A stretch of DNA of 32,686 nucleotides from a virus. Where the stretch lies: the IMG/VR virus record IMGVR_UViG_3300044733_001452, positions 1 through 32,686 of that record, one strand, 5' to 3'. The notes under the pieces were generated by a model that had not been told where the DNA came from, did no database searches, and saw only the letters and a program-made list of their open reading frames with translations. This document shows, piece by piece, positions 20,549 to 27,487 of this stretch (positions within the stretch are counted from its first letter, which is position 1; each line of letters opens with the position of its first letter). A program made the translations under genes and the position numbers.

Positions 20549-20815
20549 TTACTTTACCTCACCTTTTCGTAAGTCAATAAACACAAATTTATCATTTATT
20601 TGATGAATTATAAACCACGAAGAGTTTTCATCATCAATCATAGTTTTTACTTCATCAAGAGTATCATACAACTTCAAAAACTCCCAATCACTCCATTTAC
20701 CAGTAAGTTCGTGATGAGTTCCTTCATCAATCCAAAATTGAAAAGAATACTGAAAGTCAGTATCACTTATATTACGAATTTTATGAGTATCGGTTAGGTA
20801 TAGTGGTTCAGTCAT
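20549..20815 (-). CDS. hypothetical protein (88 aa)
   Basis: MTEPLYLTDTHKIRNISDTD; Trp/Phe-rich middle (FQYSFQFWIDEG) and a beta-like C-terminus (SSWFIIHQINDKFVFIDLRK). A TTG two codons upstream is better placed from AAGGAG and is an alternative start. Function unknown. Confidence 0.68.
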   Translation of the reverse strand: MTEPLYLTDTHKIRNISDTDFQYSFQFWIDEGTHHELTGKWSDWEFLKLYDTLDEVKTMIDDENSSWFIIHQINDKFVFIDLRKGEVK

Positions 20816-20858
20816 AATCAATAATCAACTCCTTGGTATTAATGTTGAAGGATTTCAT
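20808..20858 (-). CDS. possible 16-codon mini-ORF
   Basis: ATG overlaps the stop of the 20855 gene as ATGA; reads MKSFNINTKELIIDYD and stops inside the start of the 20549 gene. The same arrangement as the 20509 mini-ORF suggests a coupling device. Confidence 0.4.
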   Translation of the reverse strand: MKSFNINTKELIIDYD

Positions 20859-21061
20859 TTCACATCCACCCAATCATCATAATAATATCCATAAGAACCT
20901 CCACCACTATGATTTTTACATAGAATATTACTACAAGAAAACCAATAGTCAAAGTTTTTACTTTCTGGTCGCACTTCCAAAAGAGATTGATTACACAGGT
21001 ATTCTAACACAGGATTTTCACAATCGGTGCATTTACCAACAACACCCAAACAATCATTCAT
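20855..21061 (-). CDS. small Cys-rich protein (68 aa)
   Basis: CTDC (11-14) and CSNILC (43-48) plus a Cys at 23 suggest a zinc ribbon or knuckle. C-terminus Gly/Tyr-rich (GGGSYGYYYDDWVDVK). ATGA-type overlap with the upstream gene. Confidence 0.7.
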   Translation of the reverse strand: MNDCLGVVGKCTDCENPVLEYLCNQSLLEVRPESKNFDYWFSCSNILCKNHSGGGSYGYYYDDWVDVK

Positions 21062-21227
21062 TTTCTTTCCTCCAAGTGTGTAGGATTTCTCCTGTTTCCT
21101 TATGAATCAAATGTGCCCAATCAACTTGGTTGGTTTCACACACTCTAACAAAATTTTCTTTACTTGAACTATAAGCAACAATAGGAAGAAGGTGGGAGTG
21201 ATGATAGTAGATTGCGGAAAGGGTCAT
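21054..21227 (-). CDS. small hypothetical protein (57 aa)
   Basis: Found in a gap. MTLSAIYYHHSHLLPIVAYS, ending HTWRKENE. ATGA overlap with the upstream gene and an 8-nt overlap with the next. I recall no family. Confidence 0.65.
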   Translation of the reverse strand: MTLSAIYYHHSHLLPIVAYSSSKENFVRVCETNQVDWAHLIHKETGEILHTWRKENE

Positions 21228-21439
21228 TGTGGGTCTCCTACAAGTCCAGAATATTTTTCTCTATCCCAACCATCAGTATAACCTCTTTCATATTCAATTT
21301 CAGCAACTCGTTGAGCAAACTTCGTAGCAACCTCACGAAATGCGTTGTTCATAGCACCAGTCATTACACCAGCACCAAGAGTACTCATCCCAAACTCTGT
21401 TCCATCTCCCCAGAGTTCCATTAGTTCTTGTTCAGTCAT
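21224..21439 (-). CDS. hypothetical protein (71 aa)
   Basis: ATG 21439 with AAAGGAACTCC; upstream codons overlap the promoter. MTEQELMELWGDGTEFGMST; Ala/Gly-rich helices (GAMNNAFREVATKFAQRVAE). Function unknown. Confidence 0.7.
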   Translation of the reverse strand: MTEQELMELWGDGTEFGMSTLGAGVMTGAMNNAFREVATKFAQRVAEIEYERGYTDGWDREKYSGLVGDPQ

Positions 21440-21463
21440 TGGAGTTCCTTTGTTTGTCCTACT

Positions 21464-21495
21464 ATTATAAGGCATCACAGACCACTCTGGATGCC
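21464..21495 (-). promoter_or_regulatory. promoter with stem-loop
   Basis: Stem-loop GGCATC-N13-GATGCC (21471-21495) running into -10 TATAAT (21464-21469). The diverged TGTGCCAGTTCTTCAAGTGTCC copy lies just upstream, inside the end of the 21495 gene. Confidence 0.62.
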
Positions 21496-21704
21496 TACTG
21501 TGCCAGTTCTTCAAGTGTCCTCTGTTCCTCGTAAATCACATAATTACAAAGATGCTCAATATCTTTTGCATTCACATTACCAAGAAGTCTTACATTTGGT
21601 TCCCAAGAACAAGCACAAATCCGTAGTTCCTCAGCAATTTTCTTGATGTTTTCATAATCCTCATTCATACTTTTGAGTGCGGTTTCCCATTCTTCGTCAG
21701 TCAT
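21495..21704 (-). CDS. small acidic hypothetical protein (69 aa)
   Basis: MTDEEWETALKSMNEDYENI; helical. The C-terminus TLEELAQ is encoded by the cassette element. ATGA overlap upstream. Confidence 0.68.
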   Translation of the reverse strand: MTDEEWETALKSMNEDYENIKKIAEELRICACSWEPNVRLLGNVNAKDIEHLCNYVIYEEQRTLEELAQ

Positions 21705-21868
21705 CGTTCAGCAACAACGATAAAATCATTCATAGAAATACTCCTCTTACTTTTAGCAAGAATACCTTGATTGGGAAAATAAGGAACTGCTACAAGATTA
21801 TAGAATGGTCTCAACTGCTCATAGAGAGTATAAAGGTGTCCGTCTTTCTTGTATCTGTAGAGTTTCAT
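21701..21868 (-). CDS. small basic protein (55 aa)
   Basis: Found in a gap. MKLYRYKKDGHLYTLYEQLR, beta-like and basic, ending FIVVAER. Starts from the junction GGAGGCACTATGA. Confidence 0.66.
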   Translation of the reverse strand: MKLYRYKKDGHLYTLYEQLRPFYNLVAVPYFPNQGILAKSKRSISMNDFIVVAER

Positions 21869-22068
21869 AGTGCCTCCAGTTCATCAGCAAGTTCATAAAG
21901 CAATCGAGCATCAACTACCATATCTTCTATATCCTGGTCTCTACAACACTGATAGTATTGATGTTCATTCACAATAGCACGAATAACAGCAACAACTCCA
22001 TCTTTTGGAAAGTTGTAAGTATCCTCTGCTTCGTATGCTCTCATAATCTTTTTTGCTCTTTCAGTCAT
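21865..22068 (-). CDS. small acidic hypothetical protein (67 aa)
   Basis: MTERAKKIMRAYEAEDTYNF, helical, ending DELEAL at the GGAGGCACTATGA junction. Function unknown. Confidence 0.7.
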   Translation of the reverse strand: MTERAKKIMRAYEAEDTYNFPKDGVVAVIRAIVNEHQYYQCCRDQDIEDMVVDARLLYELADELEAL

Positions 22069-22241
22069 AGTGCCTCCACATTATAGGAAAGACGATTTAG
22101 ATAATCTACAACAGGGTCAAAGTAGAGTTGGTCAGCAACCTCACGGATTGCCGATGCCAGTGCTTCCTTCATATCATCTGTGGGTTCAACAATCAATTCT
22201 GCTTTGAATGCTTCCCAAACTTTGTATGCTGCGTCAGTCAT
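22065..22241 (-). CDS. small hypothetical protein (58 aa)
   Basis: Found in a gap. MTDAAYKVWEAFKAELIVEP, ending SYNVEAL at a second GGAGGCACTATGA junction. The helical middle (KEALASAIREVADQLY) recalls the 21865 and 21224 proteins. ATGA overlaps at both ends. Confidence 0.67.
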   Translation of the reverse strand: MTDAAYKVWEAFKAELIVEPTDDMKEALASAIREVADQLYFDPVVDYLNRLSYNVEAL

Positions 22242-22465
22242 AGTTCTAAAAGTTCATCACAAATAGCATCAATCTCTTTGAGACATTCATCCCATCCAGC
22301 ATTAAACATCACATCCAGTTCATCAGTAAAATCAATCTTATTAGTTCCTGATAGTTGCTTACGAAGTTGTTGAAGAACTTCTTGAAGCATCCAAGCAGTA
22401 TTGTGTGCTTCACTTTTACAAATAACTTTTAGAAGTTCTTCTGCTCGTTCTTTATTCGTGGTCAT
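22238..22465 (-). CDS. small hypothetical protein (75 aa)
   Basis: ATG 22465 gives MTTNKERAEELLKVICKSEA; helical, acidic C-terminus. Overlaps the end of the 22452 gene in another frame. Confidence 0.68.
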   Translation of the reverse strand: MTTNKERAEELLKVICKSEAHNTAWMLQEVLQQLRKQLSGTNKIDFTDELDVMFNAGWDECLKEIDAICDELLEL

Positions 22466-22634
22466 AATACATCTCCTGTTCATAACGGACATAATCACTT
22501 TGAAGATAGTTAAAGAACTCTCCGTCTTCACTTCTCATAGTATAGCACCATTCATCAAAGATTTCCCCAATCCACCACCACCCGACTTGGATTTTTTCAA
22601 AGAAGTGCATAGGACGATTATAGAGTTTAGTCAT
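22452..22634 (-). CDS. small aromatic-rich protein (60 aa)
   Basis: ATG 22634 overlaps the upstream stop (ATGACTAA). MTKLYNRPMHFFEKIQVGWW then WIGEIFDEWCYTMRSEDGEF; a Trp-rich core, not clearly membrane. Function unknown. Confidence 0.66.
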   Translation of the reverse strand: MTKLYNRPMHFFEKIQVGWWWIGEIFDEWCYTMRSEDGEFFNYLQSDYVRYEQEMYYDHE

Positions 22635-22896
22635 TCCATCCATCAAAGTATTCTGTGAAAAAGTTAAAACTCAAACCAACCTTACCAACTTGAAAATCTA
22701 CTCCAAAAAGAGAAGAAGAAGTAAGAAATGAGAGCATGATGTGAAATCCACCATTACTATGAACTAAACTACTGGGATTTTCATAATTCACCCAAAGTAA
22801 TGAACGATTATTGATGACACCGAACTGCCAAGTGCGGTCAGTTTCATCATTATCCCAAACTTTTTTATCGTATTGAAAGAGTTTAAGTGGTTTCAT
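22627..22896 (-). CDS. hypothetical protein (89 aa), paralogue-like to 23905-24144
   Basis: MKPLKLFQYDKKVWDNDETD; ends LSFNFFTEYFDGWND. Shares the layout K.LF.Y.KK at the start and a hydrophobic aromatic stretch ending in a GxWD/N-acidic tail with the 23905 protein. Function unknown. Confidence 0.68.
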   Translation of the reverse strand: MKPLKLFQYDKKVWDNDETDRTWQFGVINNRSLLWVNYENPSSLVHSNGGFHIMLSFLTSSSLFGVDFQVGKVGLSFNFFTEYFDGWND

Positions 22897-22909
22897 CGGT
22901 TTGTTTCTT

Positions 22910-22953
22910 ATGAAGTCATTATACAAGGAAAAAGGGCACCTGTGGAGATGCCC
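22910..22953 (-). terminator. terminator fused to a promoter
   Basis: GGGCA-N10-TGCCC (22934-22953) followed by TTTTT on the minus strand, then -10 TATAAT (22918-22923) and a weak dyad ATGA-ag-TCAT. A diverged TGTACCAGTTCGTCAAGTGTCC copy precedes it. Confidence 0.7.
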
Positions 22954-22965
22954 TGTACCAGTTCG

Positions 22966-23217
22966 TCAAGTGTCCTTTACTACCTCACACAAAGGAAAGA
23001 TTTTGGTTCTTGAAATAAATCCAGGTTTTGTGTATTTGTCCTTATAATCTGCTGCGAATACCCGTGCTTGTTCTTTGGTTTCAAAAGGTCCAAAGTATCT
23101 GTGTAGCATATCAAATCTACCACCATCAGGAGTATAAAGACCCACTATCCACTTATGAGAATGTTCTGGATAAGTGTCATTTTCAGCAATCCAGTCGTAA
23201 TATTCGTCCTTATTCAT
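22966..23217 (-). CDS. hypothetical protein (83 aa)
   Basis: MNKDEYYDWIAENDTYPEHS; middle GPFETKEQARVFAADYKDKY. The fold is probably alpha/beta. Its end (EVVKDT) is in the cassette element. Function unknown. Confidence 0.7.
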   Translation of the reverse strand: MNKDEYYDWIAENDTYPEHSHKWIVGLYTPDGGRFDMLHRYFGPFETKEQARVFAADYKDKYTKPGFISRTKIFPLCEVVKDT

Positions 23218-23468
23218 TTCAGTTCCTCTTCAATCCTTTCAATCTCAAAGATTTCATTTAGAAACTCTAGACCATACTTACCAACAACCCAAGCATCCTT
23301 GTCCTCAAAGAACCTATTCCCGATGGTTTCCATATCATAACCTTCTGTGGTTTTATTGAAGAAGGCAACGACATAACAACTATCACCAGAGTCGTGAGTA
23401 TACCACTTGACGAGTTCATACTTGTTGTTGACTTTGCTCCAACGGAACTCAATATCACGAAACCTCAT
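23214..23468 (-). CDS. hypothetical protein (84 aa)
   Basis: MRFRDIEFRWSKVNNKYELV, beta-rich, acidic C-terminal helix (FEIERIEEELK). ATGA overlaps at both ends. Function unknown. Confidence 0.7.
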   Translation of the reverse strand: MRFRDIEFRWSKVNNKYELVKWYTHDSGDSCYVVAFFNKTTEGYDMETIGNRFFEDKDAWVVGKYGLEFLNEIFEIERIEEELK

Positions 23469-23659
23469 TTGCCCTCCAGTTCATCAAGTTTCCCATTCAC
23501 AAAACCAGTCATATCAAGTGTGCGTGGGTCTATACCTTCATCAAGACAATCAAGATTGAACTCCATCACAGCACCAAGAATCAGACATGCTTTACGTTTA
23601 TCATCCAGTGGTTGAGAAACATAATGAATGATGTGCTCGTAGAGTTGGTCGTAGGTCAT
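23465..23659 (-). CDS. small hypothetical protein (64 aa)
   Basis: ATG 23659 lies after the promoter at 23682. MTYDQLYEHIIHYVSQPLDD; helical, ends GKLDELEGK. Confidence 0.68.
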   Translation of the reverse strand: MTYDQLYEHIIHYVSQPLDDKRKACLILGAVMEFNLDCLDEGIDPRTLDMTGFVNGKLDELEGK

Positions 23660-23681
23660 TGGTTTGTTATGTATGAGAGTA

Positions 23682-23708
23682 TTATAGGGCATCCACAGGG
23701 TCTGTGGT
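23682..23708 (-). promoter_or_regulatory. promoter with stem-loop
   Basis: Stem-loop CCACAG-ggt-CTGTGG (23694-23708), -10 TATAAT (23682-23687); ACAGACCC box as in other cassettes, and a TGTGCCAGTTCTTAAGGTGTC relative of the common element upstream. Confidence 0.65.
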
Positions 23709-23726
23709 GAGGTCTTGTGCCAGTTC

Positions 23727-23912
23727 TTAAGGTGTCTCCTTACTCCAATAGTATTTCAGTTTATCACCATCCGCAGAAATATTCAAGTGGTAGATTTTAT
23801 CATCCTCAGTATAAACTCCAATCCAAAGAGTTCTTTCATTCATACTTTCCAGATGAAACATTTGAATGTCTTGCAACACAATTTCGTCTGGGTTTTCTTG
23901 AAATCTACTCAT
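23727..23912 (-). CDS. small hypothetical protein (61 aa)
   Basis: ATG 23912 overlaps the upstream stop (ATGAGTAG). MSRFQENPDEIVLQDIQMFH; beta-like C-terminus (RTLWIGVYTEDDKIYHLNIS). Function unknown. Confidence 0.67.
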   Translation of the reverse strand: MSRFQENPDEIVLQDIQMFHLESMNERTLWIGVYTEDDKIYHLNISADGDKLKYYWSKETP

Positions 23913-24144
23913 CCCAACTACCCCAGGTAATACCAAGAAGTTCAAAGGCAAATCCAAACTTCCAGAACCAGAAGAGAATATCAATCACACGATTGTTTCC
24001 AATTCCAATTTGAAGATAAGGATTTCCAGGATATTCACTCCAATCAAGACTAAGTTGTAAAAATGAACGTCTTTTACCTTTGAGAAGAGTAAATATATGC
24101 TCTACACCATAGTCTTCTTTTTTGCGATAATCAAAGAGTTTCAT
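23905..24144 (-). CDS. hypothetical protein (79 aa), paralogue-like to 22627-22896
   Basis: MKLFDYRKKEDYGVEHIFTL; hydrophobic aromatic C-terminal stretch (IDILFWFWKFGFAFELLGIT) ending GSWDE, possibly membrane-associated. Overlaps the upstream 44-aa gene by 14 nt. Confidence 0.68.
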   Translation of the reverse strand: MKLFDYRKKEDYGVEHIFTLLKGKRRSFLQLSLDWSEYPGNPYLQIGIGNNRVIDILFWFWKFGFAFELLGITWGSWDE

Positions 24145-24265
24145 TTCTTTTCTCCATAAGTTCTTTCAACTTCTCTTTGCCGTATTCAGTCAATTCGTGT
24201 TTTTGTTTGCGGAGTTCTTCTATTTCTTCTTGAGTGAGATTAACCCACGGCATATCATCGTTCAT
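24131..24265 (-). CDS. small charged helical protein (44 aa)
   Basis: Found in a gap. MNDDMPWVNLTQEEIEELRK then Lys/Glu-rich helix to ELMEKRNETL. ATGA overlap with the upstream gene. Confidence 0.66.
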   Translation of the reverse strand: MNDDMPWVNLTQEEIEELRKQKHELTEYGKEKLKELMEKRNETL

Positions 24266-24987
24266 CGTAGTTTCTCCTTCATTTTATTGAGACAATGATT
24301 AAATCCATCAACAAGTAGTTCGGTATCTACATTCTGTGAACCAGCAGCAGATTGATACTTTGGAAGCCAATCTTCTACCAAATCTACAATATCATTACAG
24401 GCATCAAAATCATAACCAAGTTCATCTACCAATCTATTAAAAAGTTTTTGTGCTTGGTGTTTTTTAATTAACCTATTCACAACCTCATCCATCGGTTTTG
24501 GATTATCTTTCTCATCCCAATATGCTCTCACATTCCTATAAGGTTCATCAACTACATCATCATACTTCCCCTTCTTCACATCGTTGAACCACACACCTTC
24601 AAGCAAACGATGAGTTTCACCATCAGTAATTTTTACCAAAATCACACCATTATCAGTTTTTTTCTTATACCAATTGTGGTTCATACCAGAAAAGTCAAGA
24701 CGATAATAAACCTCATCATTATAAGAGACAACCTCACCCTTAACAGTATATTGAAGGTTCATTCTTGGTGGTTGAGATTTATGTGTTTCAATCTCTTTGA
24801 GGAGTTCCAGTTTCTTTTGAAGCACTTTGATTTCTGCTTCTGTTTTTTCAATATCAGATTTGAAAGTCATTTGTTTAAAATAAGGAGTAGCATCCATCAC
24901 ACCATCTTTGATTGCTTGTCTAAAGGCATCACGGAGACCAGTATCCACTTGCTCTGGTGTCTGGGGAGTTGGTTGAAATTCAGTCAT
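24262..24987 (-). CDS. hypothetical protein with coiled coil (241 aa)
   Basis: MTEFQPTPQTPEQVDTGLRD; coiled coil at about 43-68 (DIEKTEAEIKVLQKKLELLK), then a beta-rich domain (VKGEVVSYNDEVYYRLDFSG) and a helical C-terminus. One of the largest proteins in this block, no family recognised. ATGACTGA start overlapping the previous stop; ATG 24996 is also possible. Confidence 0.72.
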   Translation of the reverse strand: MTEFQPTPQTPEQVDTGLRDAFRQAIKDGVMDATPYFKQMTFKSDIEKTEAEIKVLQKKLELLKEIETHKSQPPRMNLQYTVKGEVVSYNDEVYYRLDFSGMNHNWYKKKTDNGVILVKITDGETHRLLEGVWFNDVKKGKYDDVVDEPYRNVRAYWDEKDNPKPMDEVVNRLIKKHQAQKLFNRLVDELGYDFDACNDIVDLVEDWLPKYQSAAGSQNVDTELLVDGFNHCLNKMKEKLR

Positions 24988-25333
24988 TTGTTTCATCCCA
25001 AGGTGCTTTACGATTCATAAGTTCTTTAATTCTTTCCACCACAGCAGGGTCTTGTGGTTCATTGATTCGTCGCACAAGTTCATCATATGCTTCTGCAGAC
25101 AAAGTAATTCTCTCAGGTTCTTGTGCTAATCTCAACCTGCGTTCTGGACTGATGGTTAGATTGTATGGGTCATCATAAGGATAGATGTATTCTCGATACC
25201 ATCCAATACTCAAACTCTCCCAGAACTCACCATAACCCCATTCATCACCGTCATCATAACAGTCAAGAATATACAGGACATTACGAAATCCATCAAGGAA
25301 GAGTTCCCATTTTGTTGGGTTTTCAAATCTCAT
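24980..25333 (-). CDS. protein with TacA-like (DUF1778) antitoxin C-terminus
   Basis: 117 residues. N-terminal part is acidic and aromatic (LDCYDDGDEWGYGEFWESLS), unrecognised. C-terminal about 74-113 (ERITLSAEAYDELVRRINEP then VVERIKELMNRKAPWD) follows the toxin-neutralising tail of DUF1778/TacA antitoxins, including the final PW. The ribbon-helix-helix DNA-binding part is missing and no acetyltransferase toxin is adjacent. Could be an anti-toxin decoy. Confidence 0.5.
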   Translation of the reverse strand: MRFENPTKWELFLDGFRNVLYILDCYDDGDEWGYGEFWESLSIGWYREYIYPYDDPYNLTISPERRLRLAQEPERITLSAEAYDELVRRINEPQDPAVVERIKELMNRKAPWDETND

Positions 25334-25482
25334 TTGTTTTTTCCAATCACAGCAATTACTTTACGGTTTGGATACTTCTCTACAATTATATCACGAGCAT
25401 CCTCATAATCAATCGCATCTTCTACAACTTCATAATACACAGTCTTATCTGTGGAATCATAAGTTTGGACTTCATAAGTCAT
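25330..25482 (-). CDS. small acidic hypothetical protein (50 aa)
   Basis: ATG 25482 has GGAGGAGAAG upstream. MTYEVQTYDSTDKTVYYEVV then DYEDARDIIVEKYPNRKVIAVIGKNK in shorter form: beta-beta-alpha-beta pattern of a small Tyr-rich domain. ATGA overlaps at both ends. Confidence 0.7.
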   Translation of the reverse strand: MTYEVQTYDSTDKTVYYEVVEDAIDYEDARDIIVEKYPNRKVIAVIGKNK

Positions 25483-25673
25483 TTCTTCTCCTCCATTTGC
25501 ATATAGGCACATTCTTTAAATCGTTCCCAATCATTACGACTGAAGTTGTCTGAAGCATAAGGAATACCCACAGCACTCGCACAATATCGTGCTACACTTT
25601 CTGGCATATGTTCCAGTTGATATGAGTGTGTGGGATATTGAAGAATTGTAGAAGCAGCAAGAAAAGCAATCAT
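25479..25673 (-). CDS. small exported or membrane protein (64 aa)
   Basis: N-terminal hydrophobic stretch (MIAFLAASTILQYPTHSYQL) resembling a signal sequence; two Cys (31, 55) could form a disulfide after export. Next to a membrane-anchored Pro-rich protein, overlapping it by 4 nt. Function unknown. Confidence 0.66.
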   Translation of the reverse strand: MIAFLAASTILQYPTHSYQLEHMPESVARYCASAVGIPYASDNFSRNDWERFKECAYMQMEEKK

Positions 25674-25942
25674 GGTTTTTCGGGAAGCACAGGAGGGGGA
25701 GGAGTTAGAGGAGGTTGAACCACTTGAACTGGAGGAGTTACAGGTTGCTGAACTACTTGAATTTGAGGAGTAATAGGTTGTTCTTTTTTTGCTTCTAGTT
25801 GTTGCTTTAGGTCTTCAATAATAACCTGTTGTTTCTGACTATTCTCTTGTTGATTGTCAAAGACCTTATATGCAGTAATAGAAGTTGCTGCGATTGTACC
25901 CAGAGCAGCAATCGTTGAAACAGTAGTACTAAACCGACTCAT
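25670..25942 (-). CDS. membrane-anchored coiled-coil Pro-rich protein (90 aa)
   Basis: N-terminal membrane helix (about 7-25), coiled coil (about 31-55, Gln/Lys-rich) and a Pro-rich tail with repeats (QQPVTPPVQVVQPPLTPPPP). This topology is like an inner-membrane spanin subunit or a periplasm-spanning protein. No lipobox partner is visible, so a lysis role is speculative. Confidence 0.62.
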   Translation of the reverse strand: MSRFSTTVSTIAALGTIAATSITAYKVFDNQQENSQKQQVIIEDLKQQLEAKKEQPITPQIQVVQQPVTPPVQVVQPPLTPPPPVLPEKP

Positions 25943-26138
25943 TTTTCTCCAAGATAGTTTTAATTTGTTTAAGGTCTTCTACTCGTTGTTTTGCTTCATC
26001 ATACTGCTCACAATACCAATCAAGGTCATTGTTCTCATAATTAGTTTCCTCTCTAATGTCCCATTCAAGACATTGTAGGTGCCCTTCTTGGTCTTCTATA
26101 AAGTAGTTGAGAGTATCAATCAGAGACATTTTCATCAT
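25929..26138 (-). CDS. acidic coiled-coil protein (69 aa)
   Basis: Start uncertain (ATG 26138, 26135 or 26129; the open frame reaches a GTG at 26156). Helical, DWYCEQYDEAKQRVEDLKQI. Overlaps the next gene by 14 nt. Confidence 0.62.
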   Translation of the reverse strand: MMKMSLIDTLNYFIEDQEGHLQCLEWDIREETNYENNDLDWYCEQYDEAKQRVEDLKQIKTILEKNESV

Positions 26139-26179
26139 CAAATTCAAATCATTCACACAAAGAGTTCATTAGTTAGGTT

Positions 26180-26695
26180 TCATTTTACTTTACCATGAAG
26201 AGGACAGTCACCATTCACCCATTTACGGTCATTAGGCATCTCTGCATTGTCCATCACGGGGCACTTGCAACCTGCTCTACATGCTTGATCTGAACCAGGA
26301 ACTAAACCATTCCACTCTTTATATTGCTCTGGAAGAACTCTTGCAAGTTTTTCTTTTAACTCACGAACTTCTTCCTTTAATGCATAATACTCATCATCAG
26401 TGTGATATTGCTTATCTTGCAGTTCATATTCATTCATCAACTTCTTCATCTGTTCTCCATCGTTACTATCGTTGAATGCAAGACGGCAAGCACCATCCAT
26501 AATGCTATACTCAGCAAAATCCATAGCACGAAGAAATGCCTTGAACAGTTCAAAGTGCTGATAAACATTCATATCTTGAGCAGGTGCTTCAATCGTAATT
26601 GAATGCTTATCAACAATCTCTGGAAAATATTTACTCGAAATAGTTGCTTCAGTGTTGTTGATGTAGCAGAGTTTTACCGTTGCGTCGTAAGTCAT
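26180..26695 (-). CDS. hypothetical protein with C-terminal Cys/His motif (171 aa)
   Basis: Residues about 1-85 beta/alpha, 95-118 a coiled coil (LKEEVREL), and 137-168 a Cys cluster (CRAGCKCPVMDNAEMPNDRK then WVNGDCPLHG). The CxCPVxDN...DCPLHG ending recurs in phage proteins and probably binds zinc. Function unknown. Confidence 0.72.
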   Translation of the reverse strand: MTYDATVKLCYINNTEATISSKYFPEIVDKHSITIEAPAQDMNVYQHFELFKAFLRAMDFAEYSIMDGACRLAFNDSNDGEQMKKLMNEYELQDKQYHTDDEYYALKEEVRELKEKLARVLPEQYKEWNGLVPGSDQACRAGCKCPVMDNAEMPNDRKWVNGDCPLHGKVK

Positions 26696-26700
26696 TTGAT

Positions 26701-26865
26701 TTAACGAGAATAATAAAGTTCTTCTTGAATGCTTGTGAGTTTATTATACAATTGATTGACAGAAATCGAAAGAGTTTCTTCAACAATCATTTGATTTTGT
26801 TTTGAAAGCAATTGAAGTGAAGTCAGAATAGCATCAATCTCTGGTTTATTCAGTTCTACTGTCAT
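26701..26865 (-). CDS. small helical protein (54 aa)
   Basis: ATG 26865 with GGAGG upstream. MTVELNKPEIDAILTSLQLL; two amphipathic helices. ATGA overlap upstream. Confidence 0.68.
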   Translation of the reverse strand: MTVELNKPEIDAILTSLQLLSKQNQMIVEETLSISVNQLYNKLTSIQEELYYSR

Positions 26866-27068
26866 TTTACAATCCTCCAATGTTCGTTTCCATTCTTCGG
26901 CAACCACATAAAGTATTTCCTATTCAAAGAGGCAAGAAATATCATATCACCTTTTTCTTGTTCTACGTGGCATCCGTGAAGATTATCCATAATGTTTGCA
27001 AACCGATTCTTTGCTTTTGAAGAAATTGGTTCAACATTCACCATTTTACGTTTTTCTTTAGTCATCAT
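26862..27068 (-). CDS. small basic hypothetical protein (68 aa)
   Basis: MMTKEKRKMVNVEPISSKAK; basic N-terminus, beta-like end (YFMWLPKNGNEHWRIVK). Overlaps the upstream stop (TGATG). Function unknown. Confidence 0.68.
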   Translation of the reverse strand: MMTKEKRKMVNVEPISSKAKNRFANIMDNLHGCHVEQEKGDMIFLASLNRKYFMWLPKNGNEHWRIVK

Positions 27069-27475
27069 ACTGCAAGAGCACCAGAGGGGATTTCAACGAC
27101 TTCAAACGTTTTTCCGTCTTCATACTTATAACAATCATAGCATACCCATTCTCCATTTACAAAGAGATAAGCATACTCTTCACCATTTTCAAGATACTCA
27201 TTGAGATTAGCATCAAGACGAGGAGGACAATCCTCACCACGGAGGGAATAATAATTTGGACCATACTTGGATGCTTTACCATCACAATCAAATGGAGTAT
27301 CAGTCCAGCAAGAACTCATATCACCACCATCAATCAGTTCTTCGGCAAGAGATTTGGAGTTGTAGTGAGTAGTAAGAATACGACCCAACCAAGATGGGTA
27401 TCCATCCCAATGGTGATAAGAAGATAATACAGAACCATCAGAGAGTTCAATACCGATGCGTGACCTTGTACTCAT
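27065..27475 (-). CDS. conserved-looking phage hypothetical protein (136 aa)
   Basis: MSTRSRIGIELSDGSVLSSY then HHWDGYPSWLG is a recognisable N-terminal signature of many phage proteins of unknown function. CxxC-like pairs further on (CWTDTPFDC, CYDCYK). Alpha/beta fold likely. First gene after the 27.5-kb promoter. Confidence 0.78.
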   Translation of the reverse strand: MSTRSRIGIELSDGSVLSSYHHWDGYPSWLGRILTTHYNSKSLAEELIDGGDMSSCWTDTPFDCDGKASKYGPNYYSLRGEDCPPRLDANLNEYLENGEEYAYLFVNGEWVCYDCYKYEDGKTFEVVEIPSGALAV

Positions 27476-27487
27476 TTGCTTTGTTTG

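Larger units (their letters stand above)
20495..20834. repeat. 31-nt direct repeat spanning two gene starts
   Basis: Copies at 20495-20525 and 20804-20834, identical over 31 nt. Each covers the ribosome site (AAGGAG), spacer and first codons (ATGACTGAACC) of a different gene. Looks like a duplicated translation-start segment. Confidence 0.85.

Noticed and set aside
22897-22926. N-terminal extensions of cassette-proximal genes (also at 19701-19739, 21440-21514, 23660-23692)
   Set aside because: These codons overlap the -10 boxes, upstream of the predicted RNA start; the first Met after the promoter was used instead.
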